From NCBI RefSeq assembly GCF_003369915.1, contig NC_046677.1, forward strand, positions 26,616,913-26,680,912: DNA of 64,000 nt. The letters are read 5' to 3'. Both the position numbers and the translations under genes were made by a program. How positions within the stretch are numbered: position 1 is the stretch's first letter; the number at the start of each line of letters is the position of its first letter. The notes under the pieces are model-generated. The model searched no databases. It was given only the letters and a program-made list of their open reading frames with translations, and was not told the origin of the DNA. Shown piece after piece: positions 47,537 to 56,666 of this stretch. Origin of the DNA: Drosophila miranda (Eukaryota; Arthropoda; Insecta; Diptera; Drosophilidae).

Positions 47537-48249
47537 TTATACCCGATACTAAGTCAGTATGGCTCTCCTCCGGCAGACGCAGCTAATATTAAACGACACG
47601 ACAAAGAGTGCGTGCGAGAGAGACAGAAAATCAGTCTGAGCGTGACGTCGGGCGCTGCGTGGCCACTGCAAATTGATTTCTTGCTTTTGGCTACAAAAAT
47701 GATCCGATCTGATCCAGATTCAGCAATCTGATAGATATGGTCATTATCTATGATTCTGCGTTTTTAGTTTTCTCGAATCTGCAATATTGTGGATGCAACA
47801 GATTTTCGTCCTTTGTGGGGACGGAAGGGGGTGATATATAAGATATAATTATATGAGATATAATTTTTATAGTGAGATCTAACAGGAGTGCGGATACTAA
47901 ATTTGGTTACTCTAGCGTTAATAGTCTCTGAGATTTGTGGATACCCCCAGATTTTCGTCCTTTGCGGGGGCGGAAGGGGGTGTGGCGAATTTTTGAAATA
48001 TTCTTGTAGCAGTGAAATATCACAGAAGTCTGGATCCAAAACATCGTTGCTCAAGCTCTTATAGTCTTTGAGCACTAGGCGCTAATAGGGACGGACAGAC
48101 GGACAGGGCTCAATCGACTCGGCTATTGATGCTGATCAAGAATATATATACTTTATGGGGTCGGAAACGATTCCTTCTGGACGTTACACACATCCACTTT
48201 TACCACAAATCTAATATACCCCAATACTCATTTTGAGTATCGGGTATAA
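47537..48249 (+). mobile_element. DINE-1/INE-1-like element, both ends present
   Basis: The 713-bp element starts TTATACCCGATACT and ends with its exact reverse complement AGTATCGGGTATAA, a 14-bp terminal or subterminal inverted repeat. A hairpin (ATACTC/GAGTAT) sits just inside the 3' end and a short GACR tract at about 48090-48105. These are the features of DINE-1 (INE-1/mini-me) elements. The GC-rich internal module (TTTTCGTCCTTTG...GGCGGAAG type) occurs twice. It is in the same orientation as the element at 1-994 and lies about 820 bp upstream of the Topors-like gene. There is no transposase or helicase sequence. Confidence 0.8.
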
Positions 48250-49068
48250 AAAAACGAACAAAATGAATTTATTTTCCATTTATTCCCATTTTGACGGGTG
48301 ACGTTTCGAATTAAGTGTCGTTACAAAGGGTTAAATTACTCACATTTCTTGAGCAATGGGTTGTTTGACCAAGGGCCTATAGTTTCTCCAGATGTGCCTG
48401 CATTAATGTAAACTAGTCTCCAGCCCGTCAGCGATTTTCCACAGTTTATTTCTGTCCGTATCGGATTAATAATGTAATATATCAATGAATACAAATCAAT
48501 TTTTTCGAGGCTGTGGTGTTAAGTGATTTTTCTCGGCAGTACAGTAAAACCAGAACGTGGTATTTTGTGTGCACTGTGTACAGGGTTCACTGTTCCTGCT
48601 GTATACTTGAAACCGCTAAGATCAGATCTACTATCATATCAGGTACTACATATTCAAAAACAAAAAACTCACTTGAAAGGAGTTACATTTTATTTGTGTA
48701 CTCATTTTCTTGGAGGATTATTTGACAACCCTGCACCACATCTGGTATTTTCAGTGTGTACACATCTAATGAATTAATAAAGAACAAGCCGTCACCATTT
48801 TCTTGTCAAAAAAATAAATCAAGTACTTGCAAAATTTTTTCTGAGCGAAGACTGAAGTAAACTGTTTGTGTGCTGTTTTGCGCTAGATAAATAAATAAAT
48901 CTTACCCTTCTGTTATTCAGAGTCTTGTGGAACTTAAGCCGAGAAGCGCATTGGAAGCGCAGCTGCAGTTGGCATTATCAGCAGAAAATAGTATTATTTT
49001 TTTCACTTCGGATCGAGAATCGACTCAGCAAAGTTCGGTTTAGCAAATAGCAGAATTTTGCCAGGAAT
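48250..49068. other. upstream region of the Topors-like gene
   Basis: No RING-encoding exon was found here in any frame. An open stretch just upstream (about 48922-49040) ends at a stop (TAG, 49040-49042) and looks like 5' UTR. TTTTGCCAG at 49056-49064 could be an acceptor, so an untranslated upstream exon is possible. Confidence 0.4.
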
Positions 49069-50087
49069 ATGTCTACGCGTCAAGTGATCTCGTGGCGCAT
49101 CTACGTGTATGCCAATTCTTTGTACTCGCTGCCACCACGGCAGACGCCCAGCTTCCGCAAGTGGAGCCCTCAGGCGCTCAGGTAAGTGTCCGCCATGGCG
49201 ACCAATGACACCCTTCTTGATCAACTTTTGCCAACAGAAAGAATCCGTGTGCGATTCACCGCATCATGGAGTGGGCGATCCGCGATATAGCTGTGGTCGT
49301 ATGCAAGGCGGAGACGGTGAATGCTTTCGAGGCGTTGTACGGCATGCTGTCGCATGTCAGCATGCAGAGCGCCGAGTTCGAGAACACTTTGCTTACCTTC
49401 TTTGGGCCGAAGACAAATCAGTTTATCCACGAGCTGATCAACTTTGCCCGCTCGCCGTACGACGACCCGATCTCCTACGAGTTGAACGTGAAGTATCGCG
49501 CTGTGCACGATGTGCCGGATGATGGAAATGATGTGGAAATGCCGTGCACCTCGGCGGAGGCTCTTAAAAAGGAACAGGCGAGGGCAGTGCGGCATACCTT
49601 TGTGGAGTTCGCCGCTCGCATGAATAACGATGACTACCTTAGCTTCGACGCGGCCTTGAACATCGAGGAAGAAGATTGCTCCACCATAGACGCGTTGGGC
49701 GTCAGCAGGGCTCAGAGAAGCAGTCACGCGCTAATAAGCCTTTCGCAAGCGGTGCCTGCGGGATATGCTCAGATGCCCGGACGGCAACAGCTGTCGCCAA
49801 TACAAGAGGAGCAGCACTCGTTCCCTGCTTTTCAGGAGGCCCTATCAAGGAGCGTGTTTGATGTGGGTGGCAATCGTCAGCGGATGCGGTTGCAGCGCTG
49901 GCTTCCGGCATCGCTGCCCTCGGGAACGCTCCCAAACTGGATGACATTTCGGGCTCACCTGGAAGCTCGAAGGACTTTGGCTAATTCTGCTTCTTCTACG
50001 GGTTCTATTAGACGCGGGCGCAGACGCGCCCTTAACCGCGACGCAGCTTGGGCCAATTTTGCAGTTCCTAGGACCCGTCGGGACTAA
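49069..50087 (+). CDS. Topors-like protein lacking the RING finger (320 aa)
   Basis: Two exons, 49069-49181 and 49238-50087, flank a 56-bp intron (CAG|GTAAGT ... CCAACAG|AAAG) that splits an Arg codon. The joined protein starts MSTRQVISWRIYVYANSLYS and contains the conserved post-RING block of Topors: PSFRKWSPQALRKNPCAIHR (28-46 region), then FFGPKTNQFIHELINFARSPYDD (92-114). Topors is a dual ubiquitin and SUMO E3 ligase acting in the nucleus, and in flies it also acts with the gypsy insulator. Here the N-terminal RING is absent (an in-frame stop lies at 49048-49050) and the long Arg/Ser-rich C-terminus is replaced by about 180 residues ending in a basic stretch (RRGRRRALNR). The protein is about one third of the usual Topors length. 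Ubiquitin ligation is therefore unlikely; binding or SUMO-related roles could remain. It is convergent with the Gln-rich gene at 51489-52982. Confidence 0.85.
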
Positions 50088-50291
50088 CCCGATCTTTGGT
50101 TATAATTACATTTCATTATCTCGTTTGCTTCGCAATAGCCCATATACTATAACACACAACGAACTCTACGAATTCCAAATTATTAATACGCACAAAGGGC
50201 TCTAGGACCCTTCATCAAAAATTGATAACGCCCATCCGAATGGCAACTGTAACCATGACGGTATTGGATAACTGAAAACGGATTGGCCATC

Positions 50292-50297
50292 AATAAA
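50292..50297 (+). terminator. polyadenylation signal AATAAA
   Basis: Canonical hexamer about 205 bases after the stop of the Topors-like gene; another AATAAA lies near 50393. Confidence 0.5.
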
Positions 50298-51488
50298 AGG
50301 GCGGACCGTAGAAAACGGTGTACCAAATATGCCTCCAACGCATATTTTGTGCTTCGCAACACGGCACGGTCCTTTGTCTTAATTTTTCGAGAATAAAAAG
50401 GTAGCTCCTGCCACGCTACGCCCCCGCTCCACCTCTATCCCATGTCACACGGCGTCGAGTCCGGGCCCCGGCTGTTTGCCAGCGCATGAAAAATTGAATT
50501 ACACGCACTTTTGCGCATAAACGAGAGAAGAAATAAAAAAAAAATTTGAACAAAACAAAAAAAAATTAAGAAGCGATTACCATCGATGTACAAATACCCT
50601 TTCAGTTTCGGCGAACACTTAGCTTAATTCAATCTCAATGAAATCTGAAGGTAATCCCCTGCAGGACATTTTGTACAAAATCAGAAATAATTGTAGTTAG
50701 ACAAACGATTATCTAGAACAGTAGAAATATGAGGGGATTACCTACAGAACACAGTGTACTTACATTTGAAATTTTAAAAATTAAAAGCAGACATGGTAAA
50801 CGAAGACTGATGCTTGAAAAAGGGCCAAAAACAAGAAGAAATTATTGTAATTTGACAAACTATTGTAAAGAAGTATGAAAATAAAAGCCAAACCAACAAA
50901 AAACCAAAGAACTACATTTGTTTGGATTATAATAATCTGCAATCATCAGAATCCTTATTGAAAAGTATGATTTCTTTTTAAACATAACATTACAAATTTA
51001 AGCCATAACATTATATGATACATATGATATGAGCTCTGAAGATCATGCTAGATACTGTTCCAGTCTTAAGATACGTACCTTTTAGGTACAGGTAAAAACT
51101 GTTCGAAACGTGTATTTAAAGATTATGGTCTTCTCCTATTTTGAATCCTTAAATATATTGACCTTGTCCGCTATATATTTTAATATATTATTTAAATTGT
51201 AATGTAAGCAAATAGTTTTATCCTAGGCCTAAGGTTGCCATGTTAAGTTGTAAATATTCAAACCCCCTCTATACCCCTATTTTACGTATATGTTTGTATA
51301 CCTACCTACCTAGCTATGTATAAGCAACATTTGTATAATGTTATCCCACGCCCTTAAAGTATCCAGTCCCCAATGGGATCCTCCGTCCGATATGTGATCC
51401 CTGATCCCGAAGATTGTCCCCTACCCAACACAACAACCCTTCCCCGCACATGTTGTACATTTTGTTTTTTAAGAGGATCTTAAAATAC
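50298..51488. other. convergent intergenic region
   Basis: Lies between the 3' ends of the Topors-like and Gln-rich genes; AT-rich, no gene or strong repeat seen. Confidence 0.5.
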
Positions 51489-52982
51489 CTATATACAATA
51501 ACTAAAGTTCAAAGTTTGAACCGTAGAACTAACGCCGCTCTGGCACACAGGCATCTGGCCTGATTCAGTTGTTGACAGCCCACACAAAAAGTCCTTCACA
51601 TGACAGATCACAGTATCAGACAGTTCACCGAACACCGACTGAATTTCAATCTCGTTCCGAACCAACGCACACAGCTCGTCCCGGACAATGGAACACAGCT
51701 CGTTCCCGGACGATCCTGTGGAGGTGCTGTCCGTGCCGTTCTCGACACTACACCTTCCGCATTTGTTATATTTTTTTTGTTTTACTGTGGAATCTTCGCG
51801 GTTTTTCTCGGAGGTGTCGCTCCGAGTCCGAGTCTTAGCGAGAAGTTCCCCACCAATCTCTCTACCCCACTTATCCGGCACAGGGAGACCACCGTATTGA
51901 TGAGGAGTCGACAATGGCATATCCTTAGCTTGCATCTCGCTTTGATTACGTTGTGACGGCTTTTCACAAGTATTCTCACATGGATTCGGGTATGATTGCT
52001 GCTGTAGATGAATCGGATACAGCTGCTGTTTTTCGACCTTCTGACGTGACGTTGAATTCATTTGATAATGCTCCTGTCTGTGCTTATGAAGATGGGGTGG
52101 ACTCTGACCGAGTTTAGGGGCATATTCCTTGTACTTGTACGATGCGTTTTTATCAAGTTCCTTAATATATTGGTCAAAATCTGTCACGTCCGTTTTCTTA
52201 GAAAGTATATTTGGCTTTTGCGGACTATACTGATGAGGACACGGCGATAGGACGTCTTTAGTTTTGCTTATGGGTGCTTTCTTCTGGCTTTGATTGCGTT
52301 GAGGAGAATTCTGACGTAAAGCCGTCCGATACTGTTCATGTGGGTGCTGCTGCTGATGCGAATAGTGCTGAGGCAGGAATTCCATGTACTTATTTGATTT
52401 ATTTTGATCACGTTCATCACGTTTATCGGCTAAATTCTCCTCGTCCGTATTGCTCGAGCATAAATAAGGTTGGCCACTTGCTGTGTTGGAGGGCTCTGGA
52501 TTTTCCGTCAGAAAGGAAACATTTCGTGGCGGAGGACGCAAAAATAGGACGTTCATACCTTTGTAGCTGGCTCTGATTGAAGATTTGTTTTTCGGGCTGT
52601 CATGACGCTGTGCCTGTTCTTGATGAAGTTTCGGATATGAAGTCTGGAGACACTGACTCGGCATGGAAGGAGTCTGGCTTCTCTGCTCCAGACACTGATG
52701 CTGCGGCTGCTGTTGTTGAGGATCCCGAGAAGTCTGCTGTTTCTTGGCAGGACTCTGATTTAAATTCTTCTTATACTTCTGACACTGATGCGGCTGTTGT
52801 GCTAGGTAATCGCCTAGATGATGGCTACGTTGCATACCACAGCCGGATCTGTTCGCCCACATACGCTCCTGAGCCCGGGTCTGGTCCTGGATGGAAGGCT
52901 TCTGCTGTTGCTGCTTTGAAAGGTTCTTCGTTGGCCATTTTAGGTCCTCTAGATAGGCTTGAGAAGACATTTCACCTCCCAT
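51489..52982 (-). CDS. Gln/Ser/Lys-rich orphan protein (497 aa)
   Basis: An intact 497-codon frame on the minus strand, the longest in the window. Starts MGGEMSSQ; the alternative start MSSQ at 52970 is equally plausible. It has no signal peptide or membrane segment. Gln-rich blocks lie at about 23-27, 82-101 and 207-213. Two diverged internal modules are visible: about 198-253 (KYMEFLPQHYSHQQQ..., QRNQSQ..., HQY) and about 283-363 (KYKEYAPKL..., QRNQSE..., HQYGG), each ending in S/P-x-PHQY. The C-terminal 70 residues are different: a Cys-containing segment (CSIVRDELCALVRNEIEIQS, about 430-449, then VICHVKDFLCGL) that looks like an amphipathic helical domain. I do not recognise a family. The plus strand also has open frames of 50-140 codons here, but the minus frame is far longer and free of stops. 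A nuclear or scaffolding role would be a guess. Confidence 0.6.
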   Translation of the reverse strand: MGGEMSSQAYLEDLKWPTKNLSKQQQQKPSIQDQTRAQERMWANRSGCGMQRSHHLGDYLAQQPHQCQKYKKNLNQSPAKKQQTSRDPQQQQPQHQCLEQRSQTPSMPSQCLQTSYPKLHQEQAQRHDSPKNKSSIRASYKGMNVLFLRPPPRNVSFLTENPEPSNTASGQPYLCSSNTDEENLADKRDERDQNKSNKYMEFLPQHYSHQQQHPHEQYRTALRQNSPQRNQSQKKAPISKTKDVLSPCPHQYSPQKPNILSKKTDVTDFDQYIKELDKNASYKYKEYAPKLGQSPPHLHKHRQEHYQMNSTSRQKVEKQQLYPIHLQQQSYPNPCENTCEKPSQRNQSEMQAKDMPLSTPHQYGGLPVPDKWGREIGGELLAKTRTRSDTSEKNREDSTVKQKKYNKCGRCSVENGTDSTSTGSSGNELCSIVRDELCALVRNEIEIQSVFGELSDTVICHVKDFLCGLSTTESGQMPVCQSGVSSTVQTLNFSYCI

Positions 52983-54912
52983 TCCATCCCTGATCGTAAG
53001 TACCTATATCCCAGAAACACTTTACATCCCCTCTGGCGGGTATCCTTCAGCCGTAGCCTCCCCATCTTGTGCTCCCAAATTAATCTCTCCACCAAATGGG
53101 AAACTTTATTTGGGAGTTTCCTTTTGGTTTGTTGCTCTTTCGATTTGTTGTTGTTCTTTTTGTCGTTTGTGTTCTTTTGGTTTTTATGTTTTCTCTCGGT
53201 TTCCGCATAATTTATTGTCAAATTATTGAGCTAATGAAGTGAAGTGAGAGCGCCATGCCCCCCGCTCCCAGCCACGCCAGGCTGTTGTTTGAGATTACCA
53301 GCAATTTATGCACGAAAGCGCTCGCCAGTCTCTGCCTCCGACTCTGCCTCCGACTCTGACTCTTGCTGTGGCTGGCTCCTTGCCACCTTCATCATAAATC
53401 TTGCCACGAGTCAAGCAGCCGTGTGTGCACACACACACACTTGCAACAAATCATCTACATGCCTGTTGTTGGGGTGGGTTGCTTGAGGTGTTTCGATTGT
53501 GATTTGAGTGCCGATTGAACAAGTGTTTCGGCAGGTGTAATCGACCTTTGATTGAAGTCGAGAGGCAGATGGGGTACTGGATGGGTGCCTGCCTGTTGCA
53601 TATATCAATGAGATATATACATATATCTTTTTGATTGCCTTTCCCTTGAACTTTTTCCGCCCCTCTCGCAAATTGTGAAATTTTTAGAAAATGCATTTCC
53701 GACAAAAGTTTTCCTGTGATGAATTGTAATACAAATGAGCGAAAACAGTGGCAGCCATGTCTCGCGCACCTTCGCTGTGCCCCCCCTTGCCCCAAGCCTT
53801 TCCCTTCATAGTTTTCATCCATTTCCCGGCACGTCGTTTAGTGCAACAACTTAATTTGCATATCAGCGCCGCCAAATTGCAGGCGGCATGCAATGATTGA
53901 GACGGAGGGGGGCGAAAAGTCAGGCCAGAACCCGACCAGACCCAACCCGACCGGTTTGGCATGAGGAGAAAATGGAAAATTGTTTTGCAGCAGGGAAGCA
54001 CACACACGAACACACTCACACACTCACACACGCACACTTCATCAATTTGCCAATAAACTTGTGAGTACTTGGCGCGCAATAGTTGCCTACATTTCAATCA
54101 GGGCAAACACTCAAGAGAGAGAGTGGGAGAGGGAGAGGGAGCGAGAGCTCTTTGCCCTTTGGCTGGCCCCAACCCGCCCCAACCATCCCTTCGTGCAACA
54201 CTTGTGCGAACTTTTCGAGTCAGCGCAAAAATTTTATGCACATGGCATAAAATCGAAATCAAAGTTGTTGCTGATTTGGCGCAAAATTAACAGGCAAAGC
54301 AGGCGTTGAGCCTTCAATCTCTGGACAGGACCGGCTTGGTCCTTTCCTTTGGTGGGCTCTGGGTGGGGGTAGGGCTAGGGCTCCCAATGTGGGCAATTAA
54401 AGCGAAGAAACCACCCAGGAACCAGGTCCCAGGTCCCCCAAGAAGGAAGTCCTGCTCGCGTCTTGACTCAAATTAAATTTGCATTTCAAATTCCGTTTTT
54501 GTGTTGACATCGACGCAGGGGGACGCAGGCTAGGGGGAGGGGCCGGGGCCGGGGCCAAATCAAAGCATTTAGTTTTAGACAAATCTATGGGGCAGTACTG
54601 CCAGGCACAACACACAAACAAACAACCAGAAGGAAAAACGGAAACATCTAACGAATGGGGGATAACCATTGCTGATGTGCCAAGATGAGCGTTTCTTCGG
54701 GGATAAGTGACAATCCAGCAAACAAGGAATAGTTATAGGTCTCTGAAGTTCTATATAGAACATCCCATGAAAGCAAAATCAGGTCGTAATCTGCTAAAGG
54801 TGTGCCTTAAGGTGGATCTTCTAAGGGATACTACACAATTCTCTAGATTTGAAGGGTAGAATGAGCACTTATTTCACTGGATATTTCACCTAAGTCTCTT
54901 CTGCTTCTCTCT
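52983..54912. other. non-coding stretch
   Basis: No supportable gene. CA-rich tracts near 53429-53440 and 54000-54036. Confidence 0.5.
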
Positions 54913-54956
54913 AAAGACTGTGTATGTTGTTGTTGGATTCTGGGGACCGACTCAGC
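54913..54956 (-). repeat. short dispersed repeat, copy B
   Basis: Reverse-complement partner of 9534-9577; 54927-54956 is identical over 30 nt, with a further shared AGTCTTT beyond a small variable gap. Confidence 0.7.
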
Positions 54957-55934
54957 GGCCCTAGGCATTGAGGAACAGACGACGAGGAGTACGAAGCGGA
55001 GCTGCGGTCTGAGACGAAGAGCGAATTGAAACCCATGTCATAGAACAGCCTTTTGGTGCCTTACCCCACAATATGGTAGGGTATAGGCCTTGCCAAGACA
55101 TACTAGATCTTCCTGGGACTCTTGGAATTCTACACTATAGATATGCTTCTCCCATGGTCTTCAGATATCCATGAATCTTCTATCGATTCTATTGTTGATT
55201 CCCATCAAGGCCGAACACCCATTCCCACACGTTACCAACCACTCCCCGTAAGCATTACACCCCTAGACAGTACGCCATAAATAACGGGTATCAAGATATC
55301 AGAAAGAAGGGAATAAAGAAAGCAAAAACTGGAATGAATGAGCAGGTGCGTTCCATCCCCAGTCGTGGCCGCTGGCCACTGGCCCTGCATATAAATCAAA
55401 ATAATTTCGTTGCCTGATGTAATTTTACAGCAGAAGGAACAGCAGAAGAGGGTGGAAGGGGGGTTGGTGGGTAGGCAGGCGAAGGACAAATCATGAAAAG
55501 GACAAATGAAGTGAAATTTAAATGATTGCTGCATACTCGCAGGCGTTTGCCGAACCACTTATTTTCACCTAATTGCACACTCGAGTGGACAGACGATGCT
55601 TTTTCCAGTTGGCTGAAACGTGGGGTCGTGGCTTAGGGGTGTGACCCGCCGGGGGAGAGGGGTAGCAGGACCCATACCCATGCGGCTAGCGCTTTTTGGT
55701 CATTTAATGTTGCAAAATATTTGTCAAATATTTTGACGTCCTACCACGGCTCCCATTCTTGGATTTTCTCTTTTTGGGGGAAATGGGGGGGAAATCTATG
55801 TGTGCGTGTGTGAAAATCATTTATGTAATCTGTAAGCATTTCTTGTGTGTTTTTGACAATAAGTGAAAACCAATTATAAAGCGGCATAAGAAAGTAAGAG
55901 CCGGAAATTGGCAAAAGTGTCAAAGAAGAACGTG
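54957..55934. other. non-coding stretch
   Basis: No gene or strong repeat seen. Confidence 0.5.
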
Positions 55935-56666
55935 TCAAACCCACACACACACACACACACAAGCACACACACACATGTGGCATGAGGCAGTAAAAGCTAA
56001 AGCTGAGGGTGGAAAATCCAAGCGGGGAGATGGAAAAGTGAAAACCGCAGGCAGCTCATTAAAGGCACGGCCCTCCTTTTGTTTTTGTTTAATTTTTTGT
56101 TTTGTTGTGCAAAACAAATGGAAAATGCAAATTAACCATTTTCTTAATGGGGCTTCTTGCAGTCCAGTGCTTGTCAAACTGCAGCCGCAGAGACACCGCC
56201 TGAAGTTTTCAATTAAAACTTGGAAAAGAGCAAGTGTCTTTTGCTGCACGTAATGACTTTTTCCGGTTATCAGTGGCTGTAAGACTGTAGAGGCTTGTAA
56301 AACTGCGAAAGTGAAAGAAACTTTCGTGGAAGATGTAGCTTCAAAAAGTAGGATATATTTTAAAAGTTCTTTAATGGGGATTTTGAATAAGGATGATATA
56401 GTTTTCAGTACTTTTAGATGTGGCTTTAGATGTCCGCTAAGTCGTTCCATCAGCTCTTTATCAGTATGCTCATATAGCTCTTCCAAAGAGTCGTATCTTG
56501 GAAAAAACGTGGTGATTCCACTTTGTGCACTTGAGTCGGTTTCCAGAATCAGATGACTTACTTTTGGGTCCGCAGAAGCCAACAGAATCCACACAAATAC
56601 ACAGCCTTTGGCGATGCGCCCAAGTCGCTCCCAAGAAAGCAAAAACAAAATGCATTGCTTGGGCAT
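55935..56666 (-). CDS. doubtful ORF with protein-like N-terminal half
   Basis: From ATG at 56666 the frame reads MPKQCILFLLSWERLGRIAK, a hydrophobic stretch, then DSLEELYEHTDKELMERLSG and FKIPIKELLKYILLFE, which look like real helices. The last third runs through Lys-rich low complexity and a CA microsatellite (reading VCVCVCV), which is unlike a genuine protein. A strong donor-like CCAAAA|GTAAGTC (near 56555-56565) follows the hydrophobic segment, so the true structure may be a short signal-peptide exon or the whole may be chance. No family recognised. Confidence 0.2.
   Translation of the reverse strand: MPKQCILFLLSWERLGRIAKGCVFVWILLASADPKVSHLILETDSSAQSGITTFFPRYDSLEELYEHTDKELMERLSGHLKPHLKVLKTISSLFKIPIKELLKYILLFEATSSTKVSFTFAVLQASTVLQPLITGKSHYVQQKTLALFQVLIENFRRCLCGCSLTSTGLQEAPLRKWLICIFHLFCTTKQKIKQKQKEGRAFNELPAVFTFPSPRLDFPPSALAFTASCHMCVCACVCVCVWV
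55942..55974. repeat. (CA)n microsatellite, interrupted
   Basis: CA alternation with one AAG interruption near 55961. Confidence 0.85.
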
